Source: Hexactinellida sp. DTS-2022 (lineage: Eukaryota; Porifera; Hexactinellida). Taken from it: a stretch of 64,000 nt of DNA. Positions 54,060-64,000 of this stretch are shown here, one piece after another (within the stretch, counting starts at the first letter, position 1; each line of letters opens with the position of its first letter). The DNA is taken from contig JAPNXP010000013.1 in assembly GCA_028753945.1 (NCBI GenBank), forward strand, positions 2,480,001-2,544,000. The letters run 5' to 3'. A program made the translations under genes and the position numbers. The notes below the pieces were generated by a model. The model had not been told where the DNA came from, did no database searches, and was given only the letters and a program-made list of their open reading frames with translations.

Positions 54060-54732
54060 TTGTAAGAATTAATAGTTAGTACGATTATAAATAATTGTAC
54101 GAATTAATAGTTATATTATACAAGTAATTAATTTTTAATAGGGATGGTAAAACTATTATTTTTATAAATATAATCAAAATCAATTGATCTAATGTTGATT
54201 TTCACTATTTGAACAGGAAGAAATCTATTTCAATCGTAGTTAGTTCGACGTAATAAAGTGATTCACTACGCAAATAGCAATTGAATAGCATTTATATAAT
54301 TTGAGTTATGCCATTCAAATCAACGATTTTTAAATTCCCAAAAAAATCAATTAAATCAGAAAGTCTTTAAACAATTTCATTAATCAAAAGCTCGACCTTA
54401 AGTGGACAAGGCTCGACTATCATTTTCCATGAATAAAAGTTTAACTTTACTTGCATATTGATCAAACCTCAACAGGTTTAGATACTTTAGAATATTCACT
54501 GAAAGTTTCATTCAAAAATTCTGAATACTTTAGGTAATATGGTACCGGAAGTATATAATTCTCCATATAAATGTACTAATTTTAGAAATCTTTATGAAAA
54601 GTAGACGTTCAACATGACGCCACTTTTCATAAAGTTCAAACAAGTATTATAAGATTTAAGTATTAAGAATCATTAAGTGCATCCTAGTAGATAACTTCAA
54701 GCTGTTTAAAACATTGCTAATACATCTAAAGA
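54060..54732. other. No recognisable content
   Basis: AT-rich spacer between the RSBN1 neighbourhood and the Harbinger element. Confidence 0.4.
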
Positions 54733-55723
54733 ATTGGTGCTTATTAACTAAATTTCCTAAGTCTAATTCTTAGAATTTTGCTTAACTTTAAGTAAAATTC
54801 TTAGAATTAGACTAATTCTTAGAATAATTCTAAGAATTCGAACAATTCTAGGAAAAGTATTAAGTGAGGTGAAGAGGACACTTAACTTAAAATTTAATCT
54901 ACTTTCCATGAGATTATATGAAATATGCATTTATTTACAAAGAAGATCATTAATTACTTAATTAAGAGAATATGTTTGATTATCATATCCACATGTTGTA
55001 ATAACCGCAGCATAGAACTAGTTGAACCTACATATCAACTATATTTAGATACTATTTCATGAGGTCACTCTAAATTGTTTATGACATCAATAAATGTATT
55101 TATGCAATTAGTATTTATCATATATTTTGAAAGGTAAGCGTTGTATCTCAACTAAGGCAATACAGACAATATCATTTGAGTGACGTCCTGCAAAAATATA
55201 CGTGATCTATGCAATGTTATCCATTTGCGTATATTATCATCTTTAGTTATAAGTATAAATATTAAGAATATGATAATTAATTATGATAATTGCATTATGA
55301 CCACTGAAATCTAAAACTCGTTCAAATGTCACTCGTGTATCTCATTCATGATCAAAAATCGAAATTGTTCGGCGCTCTAACATCAATTCTGACCATCGAT
55401 GATAAGAACAAAATATGGGCAGAAATTTCAGGGAGACTGTCTGAATTACATGGTAATATAAGAACAAGAGATGATATCATGAAAAAAATGGTACAATACT
55501 CTAACAAAACATAAGCCTCGTATTGCAGATAAGTTAGCATCAGCAAGAAAAACTGGAGGAGGTCCTGCAGATGCTGATTTAAATGAAATTGAAGCTAAAA
55601 TCAGTAGTATCAAAGGGAAGGAACTTTTAGAAGGCATTCAATCGGGTATCGATCTCTCTCTTGAACCTCAGTGTGCAGATGATGAAACTGAAAGGATGGC
55701 GATGAGCCCAATTCCCTCTGTAG

Positions 55724-56540
55724 CAGTGATGTGCTCCGTTACTAAATCTTCCGTTACTCCGTTACTCCGTTACCGTTACTTTATTTGTTCCGTTACCGTT
55801 ACTTTTTTTTCACCCGTTACTTTTACTCCGTTATCGTTACTTTATTTGTTCCGTTACCGTTACCCGTTACTTTTGTTAAGTTTGTCCGTTTACCTTTATT
55901 CAGTACAGTTTACCTTAATGCAGGGGCGCCGCCAGCACAGCCACATTGGGGGGGCGGACCAATGCACTGGAGGGGCAAACCCAATAGTTGTAAACATTCC
56001 AAAATTCACATTCAAACCAAAATCGATATTTTTATGACAAATTTGGTTAAATAATCTGTCCTATAATAGTATACGGTGGGGCATCTCAGCAAAACAGCTA
56101 ATTATGAACTCCCAGTCCAGGGCATTTAGCATTTCCGCATTTACATTAAGAACTCCTATAACAGACAATCGAGTTCCCGCCCCCCACAGGGGGGGCGGAT
56201 CAAAAGCACTGGGGAGGCGGCCGCCCCCCCGCGCTCCCCCCTCGCGCCGCCACTGCCTTAATGTAATGGTAACTGAAATAAAATAACGTCGTAATGGCAA
56301 TGGAATAAGTTTTTAATGTAGTAACGGTTACTGTGTTACGGTAAAGTAATGGTAAGAGTAACTGATTAAAGATAACGCTAACTAGTCAAAAGTAATGCAT
56401 GTCCGTTAACGTTACTTTTTTCAGGTTAACGTTACTCGGCGATGCCCGTTACCGTTACTTGTCGACACCCGTTACCGTTACATTTTCTGTTACCGTTACA
56501 GTTACCGTTACTCCGTTACTAGTAACGGAGCACATCACTA
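55724..56540. mobile_element. hAT MITE, 817 bp, in the Harbinger Myb-like gene
   Basis: CTCTGTAG at 55716-55723 and CTCTGAAG at 56541-56548. Left end CAGTGATGTGCTCCGTTACT, right end (inverted) TAGTGATGTGCTCCGTTACT. The arms are made of CCGTTACCGTTACTT minisatellite, inverted between left and right. A second hAT MITE is inserted in the middle. Confidence 0.93.
55921..56255. mobile_element. hAT MITE, 335 bp, nested in another hAT MITE
   Basis: CCTTAATG at 55913-55920 and 56256-56263, perfect 8 bp. Ends CAGGGGCGCCGCCAGCAC and, inverted, CAGTGGCGGCGCGAGGGGGG. GC-rich ends, AT-rich middle. Confidence 0.95.
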
Positions 56541-56889
56541 CTCTGAAGAGATTGAGGAAATAAAGTTTTTCCAACCAGCCCCAAGGAAACGTCATCGTTT
56601 GGAAAATGATGAACTGGAATCGACCAAACGTGCAATTTTAGAGAAAGAAGATAAGAAGTTGGAGATTTTGACTAATATCGATTTTAAGCTAGAACGACTT
56701 GAGGGTAAATTTGATCGACTTATCCAGATTATGCAACATACAGCTGCGGATCAATCAAAGATAATTTCTCTTCTGATGGCTCAGACTATGCCAGCTCTTC
56801 CCCATTTTCAGACATTGTTCCTTCATTTCCTACTTCTAATTTATCCTCATTGCCTCATTACTTTCCAAGTCAAGATTAGGAATCCTTAA

Positions 56890-57129
56890 GAGAATTATGT
56901 TACAAGTAAATTAGAACCTAATTCATTAATCTGTTCAGTTAATTAATTAAATTCTTATAACATGTGAAATAGTCTATAATTATATTTTCTCGAATTAAAA
57001 TCCCATTATCTGAATGTTTAGTGTAGTCTGTTTCGGTGTGGGGCATGTTTCTTTCCAAGTTTTCAATATCAATTTGAAGACCGCAATCGATACAAAAATA
57101 TGAAGTATCATGGAAGATAATATTAGTTT
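56890..57129. other. Short intergenic DNA between the converging Harbinger genes
   Basis: AT-rich. Minus-strand text DTSYFCIDCGLQIDIENLE at about 57055-57110 may be the decayed end of the transposase frame. Confidence 0.4.
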
Positions 57130-57849
57130 TCAAACCCTCTCGGGGCTATAACACAAACTGCCACCAGTCTTGTCCACTGATCTCCATCTGCTCTTCCATA
57201 TTCCAAAGGTACATTCAATTGTCATTCGAGTCTTCAGGAAAGCACGGTTATACATTCTTTCGCGAGGTGTAACAGGAGATAGCAATGGAGTCAATAAATT
57301 TTGGCGTAATGGATAACCACTATCGCCGATAAACCAACCATCAATAATTTGAATTTCTTTATTGGTGATCTTCTGATTGATTCCTGATTGCCTCCATATG
57401 AACTTGTCATGTGTGCTACCTGGCCACTTCACAACTACACCAATAAACTTGAAAACATCATCACATATCGCTTGGACGTTAATTGAATGATAACTTTGAT
57501 TGGTTAACATAAATTGCTTCGTTGGTGGTAGGTGCAACAATTGGGATGTGTGAGCCATCAATACAACCTAATACTTTAGGAAACCCGAACTTTTCCATAA
57601 ATCCATGCTGCATACTCATCTGTCTAGCAGGAGTTGGAAACTGTATATACTCTTTCGCAATTGAGCACAATGCATCTGTTACACATCTAACACAGTTTGA
57701 CACAGATGGCTGGGAAATTCCATGAGCTGATGCAACCACAGTTTGAAAACTACCCGTAGCTAGTAACTGAAGAGTGCCGCTAATTGAGTTGTCACTGAAA
57801 TTGAATGAGATCGGCTTGTAGATCATGGCCGAATCATGGGTCTCTGGGA

Positions 57850-58445
57850 TCATAGGCTGGGTAAAATTAGGGGCCCCCTCCCCCCTTCAATCAAAATATG
57901 GATCACAAAATAACTAGTATATTTAATTGTATGATCACGATCCCTTCGGTCTCAAGTTAACTGGCGCTACGCGGCCTTACTCCTGATCAAACAATAAATA
58001 CATAGTTTGTTAATAATTGTCTCTTTTGAATTTTAATTAATTTGTTCACCTATTTGTGTAAACAACAACAACACTAACAACAACAACAACAACAACAATT
58101 ATTGAAATTAGAAATTTGTAACTGCGAAATTTGAAATCAGCATACTTGTTTACCTATTATAAAATTTTGAAGTTAGTGTCTATCTCAATTATAAATGCGG
58201 TTTCGATTCCCCCATCACATTAATACACCCGGCAAACACAAACACACACAAACAAAGAAACAATCGTGCTTTTAATATATAGATTGTAATTTAATTACTT
58301 ATTAGTAGGCCAATAATTACGTTTTGATAGATCAACAATGTATTAATTAATGTAAAAACTTACGACGAGCAGATTATATCGGGCCCCCAGAATCGACGGG
58401 CCCCTAGGCTGCAGCCTACTTAGCCTATTGGGTGATCCGGCCCTG
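57850..58445. mobile_element. hAT-like GC-rich element in the Harbinger transposase, itself interrupted
   Basis: The right end, read inward, is CAGGGCCGGATCACCCAATA, which starts right after LST of the transposase. The left side has the related GGGATCATAGGCTGGGTAAA and AGGGGCCCC. The left terminus has lost its CAGGGCC. Helitron-like family B DNA sits inside at 57925-58283. Confidence 0.6.
57925..58283 (-). mobile_element. Helitron-like family B element, 359 bp
   Basis: Minus strand: starts TCTATATATTAAAAGCACGA and ends GGAGTAAGGCCGCGTAGCGC followed by CCGAAGGGATCG, the family hairpin end. (AAC)n at 58065-58098. Nested three deep: Harbinger, hAT-like, Helitron-like. Confidence 0.82.
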
Positions 58446-58704
58446 TTGTAGATAGAGACATGAAAGTCTCGATTTTATCATGCAATTCTAAGAACATTTC
58501 TCTTCTTATTCTATAATGATATAAACGAACAATAAACTCTACATCTGAGTACGCATCAAGAGGGTTTAACCTGTCACAAAATATTCTCTGGCGACGTGAA
58601 CTGCCTATTTCCATCTCCAAAAGAACAAAAAGCGAGGCCATGAGTTTATACAATAATACACAAATGAGAAATGCAATGAATATCTTTTGGATTGGATGAG
58701 GCAA

Positions 58705-59757
58705 TTATTTCATTATGATATATATCAACTATAAAGATTTAATTTTATATTATGTGCATATATTTCTCGAAAAGTAACTAGAGTCGAATGACTTGGAATA
58801 AATTTTTTATACAATCAATAGCAAGAATAAATCAAGTAGAATTATCCAATTCTAAGAATTATTCCTAAAATTGGCTAATTCTAAGAATTAATTATAGAAT
58901 CCGTTATTAAGTATAGCCAAGTTAAGAATTCTTAATGAAGACTACGAATATCACATGAATTCTTATAATTATTCTTAGAAATACACTTAGAATTAAGGTT
59001 AAATTACCCCACGGGAATGAAATCTCTTGTATTAATCTGTAATTGTTAGAAATAGATCAAGGTACGATACAAAGCAATAAACAAAAAAGAAAATGTCTCA
59101 ATATATTATACTTTTTATTTTTTGTCGGTTTCAATATTTGGCTAATACAAATCTCCCATAGGGCGATTTCAAAAAGTGGTGGTCGATATTATAGTGTAAT
59201 TTGGCAATGCGGCCATCAATGTTTGTTATCAGAATCAATATTGAAAGATTATAAGCGTACGGAGTTGGTAGTCGGTTTACATTTTTGAATTATGACTCTG
59301 AAATTATTTTTCAAACATTTTATCAAATATCTCATAAAAAACATGACCTTTTTAATGATTTCTTTAGTTCAAAAGGTCGCAACTTTTTTTATTTAGGTCA
59401 AATCAAAATTCTAAACCAGTCACCTACAGCATATAACGATGATCTATGTGATATATCGCACATAATATGTCTTTAACTAATAATGATCTTGAGATCGACA
59501 CACTTATCAGGTGGAGTCTGAAGAAATCCCCCTATGGGACTTTTGTATTACCATAAAACTGCACGCCCCATAAAATCGAATTTATTCAAAATAATTCGAT
59601 TTCGTTTTCAGTTTCGATATAGCTATAATGTCTTCTATTATATATGTGAAAATTAAACATCTTACTTCAAAACGAAATTTATGTGTTTTTTTACATGAAT
59701 CTGCCGTAATTTAACCTTAAGTTAAGAATAATTCTTAGAATTTAAGTTTACAAGGCC
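58705..59757. other. Right-hand part of the Harbinger element, noncoding
   Basis: Palindrome-rich DNA at 58848-59010 (AATTCTAAGAATT repeated) and the terminal repeat at the end. The open frames at 59043-59476 on plus have no family features. Confidence 0.5.
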
Positions 59758-60069
59758 CCAGTTCTAATATTTTGATCAGAAAAATGCAAAATTATTAGGA
59801 ATTATTGTCTAAGTTTCACTTTTCAGACGAATAATTCTATAGTATGCACATAGACTGACAAAGAAATAGCTTGAATTTATTAACTAGTATATCAATAGAA
59901 TAAATAAAGCTTGATCAGCGCATAAAATTATGTGGTTTGTTTTGTAAAATTGTCTCAATATATTTTAGTCAGTATAGGAAACCATGACTAGACGGGAAAA
60001 AATGAAATTTAGAATGAAAAAAAGAAAAGAAATAGTAAGGAAAAACAGAAATAAGTAAAAGTGACAGGA

Positions 60070-60205
60070 TAAACTAAGTAAGTCCAAATATCCCGCTCAG
60101 GTCCAAATATCTCGCTCAGGTCCAAATATCCCGTTCAGCTCGAAACATCCCGTTTAAGCGGTTGTCCAGATTAACCGGTGTCCCAATTGACAGGGTCACT
60201 GTACT
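60070..60205. repeat. Short tandem repeat at a pogo/mariner-type end
   Basis: GTCCAAATATCCCGCTCAG is repeated about four times from 60083. The end, read inward, CAGTGACCCTGTCAATTGGG, at about 60200 is of pogo/mariner type. Related TGTCCGAATATCC motifs recur at 60690-60740. Confidence 0.72.
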
Positions 60206-60285
60206 TGATACTATAAAACATAATTTCACACATTATCTTCAAACTGCTCCTACTCAGAATATTAGGGGTAGAGATTTTAGTCATA

Positions 60286-60612
60286 CTAAAGCTTAGTTTT
60301 GATGGATTGATAAGAGGCTTCAAAATAACTATTCAGTGCAAATCGCTTAGTACGTATTCGGCTTAAGCCGTGCTCTCGGATATTACGTAATGTTTGGGTA
60401 GTAGTTGGAATGGAATGTGATCTGTTAGTGGACCAATTGAGAAAACCTACAATTTTTTCGTGTAGTTGTATGAAAACATACCGAGTTAGCCTATAGTGAC
60501 TGATAAACTCGAAATCGTTGTAAACATCGAGTGGATTCAGTCGATCTCGAAAGATTCGTTGATGGGTTAGACTCTGAGTTGTTTCAGCCTCAATAAAAAT
60601 AGTGCCATTCAA
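60286..60612 (-). pseudogene. Second Harbinger transposase, N-terminal fragment
   Basis: The minus-strand text HQRIFRDRLNPLDVYNDFEF and YVFIQLHEKIVGFLNWSTNR matches the N-terminus of the transposase at 58704-58446 (QRIFCDRLNPLDAYSDVEF). It continues SHSIPTTTQTLRNIREHGLS, which shows what the inserted DNA displaced in the other copy. No catalytic residues remain. Confidence 0.8.
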
Positions 60613-61069
60613 ATATAATAGTCAAGTTGTAAATTGATCGAAATGAAAGTTTTTATAAATAGATATTGTATTTCAACACTATAGAAACTGTCCGAATATC
60701 CTAGTTTTTGTCCGATTATCCCAAGAAATGTCCGAAAAGCCCTAGTTTTGCCTAGGCAAAACCAAAGCGTGTCCTATTGATAATTTTCCGTAAAGACACT
60801 TTTGCTGGATATACTCCATAAAACACACTTAAAAACTTTTACTGGATAATCGGACACTTTTTAAATATATTAAAATCTTAAATATTGTCTAAGTTGATTC
60901 CGCATATTGAATTTTGAGGCTCGACAGGCGACTTCACTAAAATGTTTCTAATGTTGTCATTTGTATTATATAGGATTTAGCTCTATCTTATCTGATGACA
61001 AATCCAGCATCAGGATTGCTTTCGAATAATATTCGTTCGAGTGATTGATTAAAGTTCCATATTACGAAA

Positions 61070-61157
61070 TATTAAATTCCTATAGTAAGTAAATACTTAG
61101 TTTATACTTAGTTTTACTTAGTTTAAGTTTTAACTAAGTAGTTTAAAGAATAAGGCC
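61070..61157. mobile_element. PIF/Harbinger-type terminal repeat
   Basis: Inverted it reads CTGGGGCCTTATTCTTTAAA, then ACTTAGTTAAAACTTAAACT. Probably the right end of the element that held the transposase fragment at 60286-60612. The left end was not found. Confidence 0.62.
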
Positions 61158-62500
61158 CCAGGTCATGACCTAGGCAAGTTCCGACTTTAAAATTAGTGAA
61201 ATTCGAAATTTACAAATAGTTTCAATATTTTTACACACACTCGATAGGACTTTGGTTTTCATCGATTCGACAATTATTTCCAGAGTTATAAACGTTTTAG
61301 GGGAGCGGCCTTATATATTCATACTCGGTTTTAAAAATTCAAATGTCTTCACTACGGTAAATTAACTAGTTGTGATAACATTGTTTCAATATTCAGACAT
61401 ATGAATGTCTGCGGAAATTTTTGCAAAACTCAACAAAAAATCTATGCAATAAGTGAATATTGCAAAGGTTATAGCCCTTCGGCGATCATTAGGGTACGGA
61501 TTCTTGACAAATTTGTAACTCAGAGAGGAAAAGAGTTAAAACAAAATTTCACGAGTGAAGAATGATCAGCATACATGGTTTCCCATATGTAAATAATACA
61601 TTTTGTGAGCCTAGGACGCACCGTCTTCGAAATTGCCCTATATGGTGGTGTGAATGTGACCAATTTTGATGACACATGCAAATTTGAAACATCTAAACTA
61701 GAAACTCTAGAGCTTAGCTCTAAATTACTAATCACATTGATATATGATTTCTAAATCATTGCAAAGTAAAAATCAATCAAAACCAAATGGTTACCTTGCT
61801 AATAATCTCGAATGCCCATATATGGAGTGTCATGTGACCATTAAAATAGAGAAAATCCAAATTCAAAAGTGAACTGGAGCTTAGTTCTAACTTTCAGACA
61901 CTATCAGTGATTGAATTCCAGCAAGATGGCCGATTTTAATTCCTTCCTGAATAAATATTCTTCGCTGTAGACGTGTCGAAAATCCTCTCTGCCACCTGAA
62001 AACCACCTTATCTAATTATAGCATTCCACAATTTTTAAAGCTTAGTTCTGGGGAACTTTCTGAAGTTATATCGCTGAGATTTGGAATATAGCACTATGAT
62101 AAGTAAACTAACACCTGTCAGAGTTCCGATTGTCCGAATTCGTCCTTAATATACAAACTGGGGCCCTTTGGGAGCAAAAAAGTGGCTCAAATGTGGGAAA
62201 ACCGTCCGTTTTGTCTAAAATTGAGCAATTCCGATGAAAGATTTGACTTTTTGATATTAACACCTTCCTAGACTAACTCAAGGGGACATGGTAGAATGGA
62301 TTAGACCAAAAATTAAAACTGTGCCCTTTTTCAATTTTTCAAGACTATGCTTTTAGTACTATATTATTCTCTATAGGACCTTAAATACAGAATTTCAAAA
62401 AAATCAGTGGTTAGAAGCCTTATATTAGAGCAGTAGTAGTCTTAAAATAGCTTACATATATACTCCTTATAATATAGAAAATATCAGCTTACTAGGATAA
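61158..62500. other. No recognisable content
   Basis: AT-rich DNA with some resemblance in wording to 47.9-49.0 kb (GGTTATAGCCC, AGAGCTTAGCTCTAAATT), so it may be an old dispersed repeat. No gene supported. Confidence 0.45.
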
Positions 62501-62640
62501 GCGAGTAGTGTGTTGTATATACTCACTCCATGCACTTCGAAAGCAACAGCGTGAATGACCTGAGTTTTGACTTTTGAGTGACCTGAGGCAATTTTTGTTA
62601 AAGACCTGAAATGACCGAACTGGCCTGACGGGAAGAATTT

Positions 62641-62905
62641 TTTCAAAGACCTGACCTGACCTGAGTTAACAATTAGGGAACTTTTGACAAGCCTGGTCTT
62701 ATCGTCATTTGGATGAATTTCTATTACACGTTTTGGTAAGTAATTTATGAGAAATTACCTAAATTGTCCTGAAAAGGATCTGAAAAGAACTGAAATGACC
62801 TGATTCCAATATTATTTCTAACCTGACCTGACCGGAACAACTTTTTAAAGACCTGACCTGACCTAACCTGAGTTAGTGATTAGGGAACTTTTGACAAGCC
62901 TGGTG
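62641..62905. repeat. GACCTGACCTGA-rich DNA with a 58-bp direct repeat
   Basis: AAGACCTGACCTGACCTGAG and GGGAACTTTTGACAAGCCTG occur at 62641-62698 and again at 62848-62905. The stretch between is rich in CCTGA. GACCTGA occurs back to 62555. Confidence 0.85.
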
Positions 62906-63049
62906 GAAACCTCAACTTGTTGTCGGGGTTTTAAAGTTACCCTTATATGTCAAAAATCAGATTTCGAAACCGTCCAGTTTCTTCAATCAACTCTGAGCAA
63001 CAAAAACAAATATATACACACATACACCCTTGTGTTTTAATATTATAGA
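62898..63049 (-). mobile_element. Helitron family A, 5' fragment on minus strand
   Basis: Minus strand: TCTATAATATTAAAACACAA start at 63049, then GAAGAAACTGGACGG and CAACTTGTTGTCGG. Ends within the family block; 3'-truncated. Confidence 0.8.
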
Positions 63050-63079
63050 TATAAAGGATAGTCTTAATAGTATATCTAT

Positions 63080-63226
63080 CATTGCCGGCGCCACGTATTA
63101 TGAGGTGTTGCAGTAGTGGGTGTCCACTGTATAGTCTAGTGGGTGTCAGTGTACAAGCACCGCTTCATTTCCTTGAGGCAGTGGGTGTCCGGACACCCAG
63201 GACACCCCCGGTGGTGCCGGCCCTGA
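63080..63226. mobile_element. GC-rich hAT-like MITE
   Basis: Right end, read inward, CAGGGCCGGCACCACCGGGG; left CATTGCCGGCGCCACG. The interior has GTGGGTGTCC repeated and GGACACCC inverted. No clear target duplication. Confidence 0.65.
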
Positions 63227-63227
63227 G

Positions 63228-63738
63228 TCTATACTAATAAAACACAAACCTGTATGTATATAGCTGTGCTATATTTGTTTGTATGTTACGAGTTGATTGA
63301 AGAAAGTGGACGGTATCCAAATGTGATTTTTGGCATATAGGGGTATCTTTTGGCCCCTTCCAACAAGTTGAGGTTTCCGCTCGAAATTTCTCGCACCTCG
63401 ACAAGTTATGACATGATTGTCACATTTCGAGAACCCTGAAAATTCACTTAATCGCCCATAATTAGCGCCCTTTTGTAGATAAAAATCTGAAAATTTAATA
63501 GAACATGTACATTAATGATGCAGGCACGTTGGTCACACCAGATTGCCAATATGCTTACTCATTGTCGCATCATGACGTATTCACCAAAAATTTCACATTA
63601 TTAAATTTGACTATTTAGGTCTATTTACGCTTTATAATCAATGTTAGAAGTATATAAATCACACATACCACCCGCAAAGCGGTTGGTGTCTGTGGTTGTT
63701 TTTTGCCGCGAAGCGACCTAGCAAGCGAAGCGCGCTAG
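63228..63738 (+). mobile_element. Non-autonomous Helitron family A, apparently complete, 511 bp
   Basis: Begins TCTATACTAATAAAACACAA and ends GCAAGCGAAGCGCGCTAG followed by T. The hairpin CCGC-AAA-GCGG (63672-63682) lies near the end. It contains GAAGAAAGTGGACGG and TAATGATGCAGGCACGTTGG, which is the empty site for the MITE seen at 34675. Confidence 0.9.
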
Positions 63739-64000
63739 TGTGTATATATATATAAAAGATTGTGTTTTAATAGTATAGATAAATATTTGTATTTTTGATA
63801 AATTATACATATTCAAGAAGTAATATTGACCATAGCCTACTCTATATATGGCCTGACAGTAGATGTACCAGGGATGCACAAGAAGATGGGAAATTTTAAT
63901 TTTAGTGTTTTCTATATTGAACTACTAAGTTCTTTATGGGTCTCTAGGTCGTAAACATAACTCAGCAGTGCTAGCCCGTGATTAATATTAGCTGTAATGA
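63739..64000. other. Window end: a lone Helitron start, then nothing recognisable
   Basis: 63760-63780, on the minus strand, reads A|TCTATACTATTAAAACACAA, the start of family A facing the complete copy. The rest has no feature that I can support. Confidence 0.55.

Larger units (their letters stand above)
55326..56889 (+). pseudogene. Harbinger Myb/SANT-like DNA-binding protein, interrupted
   Basis: The second protein of PIF/Harbinger elements; it binds the ends and helps the transposase into the nucleus. The frame opens MSLVYLIHDQKSKLFGALTS and KNKIWAEISGRLSELHG, then shifts at an A7 run (55482-55488) and goes on with TKHKPRIADKLASARKTGGG and DADLNEIEAKISSIKGKELL. At 55715 a hAT MITE interrupts it. 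After 56549 it resumes: EEIEEIKFFQPAPRKRHRLE, a coiled-coil stretch (ESTKRAILEKEDKKLEIL) and QIMQHTAADQSKIISLLMAQ. Only one frameshift and one insertion separate it from an intact frame of roughly 250 codons. Confidence 0.88.
57130..58704 (-). pseudogene. Harbinger (HARBI1-like) DDE transposase, interrupted
   Basis: The N-terminal part at 58704-58446 (IGSSRRQRIFCDRLNPLDAY, YRIRREMFLELHDKIETFM) is cut off by inserted DNA. It resumes at 57853: LQLLATGSFQTVVASAHGIS, QPSVSNCVRCVTDAL, a helix-turn-helix-like region, then VLGCIDGSHIPIVAP (first catalytic Asp). A frameshift near 57500 leads to the frame ending 57130: FKFIGVVVKWPGSTHDKFIW, GWFIGDSGYPLRQNL (second Asp) and MTIECTFGIWKSRWRS (Glu). All three catalytic residues are present. 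Lesions: the insertion and one frameshift. Confidence 0.9.
54733..59757. mobile_element. PIF/Harbinger transposon, about 5.0 kb, with nested insertions
   Basis: Right end, inverted, CTGGGGCCTTGTAAACTTAA then ATTCTAAG. The left end near 54733 (GGTGCTTATTAACTAAATTT) is a weaker match followed by the same TTCTTAGAATT-rich subterminal DNA. Inside are the two genes of this superfamily facing each other: Myb/SANT-like on plus (55326-56889) and DDE transposase on minus (58704-57130). The coding content is certain; the left boundary is tentative. Confidence 0.8.

Noticed and set aside
56104..56286. Arg/Pro-rich frames on both strands
   Set aside because: Produced by the GC-rich end of the nested hAT MITE at 55921-56255.
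59043..59476. Two consecutive plus-strand frames of 81 and 63 codons in the Harbinger element
   Set aside because: No family features; they lie in the noncoding right part of the element beyond the transposase start.
1..64000. tRNA, rRNA or other structured RNA genes
   Set aside because: I saw no cloverleaf with A/B boxes or rRNA block. Absence is not proven, because I could not run a covariance search.

Overview
The window is AT-rich animal DNA, almost certainly from an invertebrate metazoan. The evidence is one complete ULK/ATG1-type autophagy kinase gene, one RSBN1-family (JmjC-like, animal) gene, a 63-bp GT-AG intron in a small gene, a CR1/L2-type LINE, and many animal-type DNA transposons (Helitron, hAT, PIF/Harbinger, P element/THAP9, MULE, pogo/mariner, and a RAG1/Transib-like relic). 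I cannot name the species. Both host genes are uninterrupted by introns over their conserved parts and lie on the minus strand (ULK at 43.9-46.4 kb, RSBN1 at 51.5-53.0 kb). Nearly everything else is transposon, mostly broken and often nested.

Layout. 0-10.2 kb: an autonomous-type Helitron (Rep, Pif1-like helicase, OTU protease, broken by a frameshift and a stop), a 1,224-bp direct duplication of its 3' part, a tiny spliced gene for a basic protein, a 58-bp satellite with an alternating 116-bp higher-order pattern, and a terminus made of three consecutive mini-hairpins. 10.3-18.4 kb: MITEs plus relics of a Harbinger Myb-like protein, a P-element (THAP9-like) transposase, a hAT transposase C-terminus, a Harbinger transposase and a second THAP domain. 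19.1-31 kb: a very large, old minus-strand gene (transposase-like core, OTU domain at its C-terminus) cut into pieces by a LINE (122-bp target duplication), a 4.75-kb MULE (9-bp target duplication, FLYWCH and MULE domains, internal inverted duplication) and a 1.28-kb element (90-bp duplication). 31-38.4 kb: a second P-element transposase split by two hAT insertions only about 10 bp apart, one of them a 3.3-kb autonomous-type hAT that itself carries a Helitron carrying a MITE. 38.4-40.5 kb: a plus-strand pseudogene that I read as a RAG1-like transposase ending in a zinc-knuckle tail; a hAT MITE sits just before its catalytic glutamate.

42-54 kb holds the two host genes among MITEs, minisatellites and inverted repeats. 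54.7-59.8 kb is a PIF/Harbinger element with its two converging genes (Myb/SANT-like on plus, DDE transposase on minus), the first interrupted by a hAT MITE that contains another hAT MITE, the second by hAT-like and Helitron DNA. 60-64 kb holds a second Harbinger transposase fragment and several short Helitrons with A|TC...CTAG|T ends.

The nesting can be ordered in time because many target-site duplications are exact, and in four places removing the insert and one duplication copy rejoins a reading frame. The item I rank highest is the RAG1-like relic with its C2HC tail, followed by the OTU-tailed giant transposase-like gene. All family calls rest on motif recognition by eye; no database search was run.
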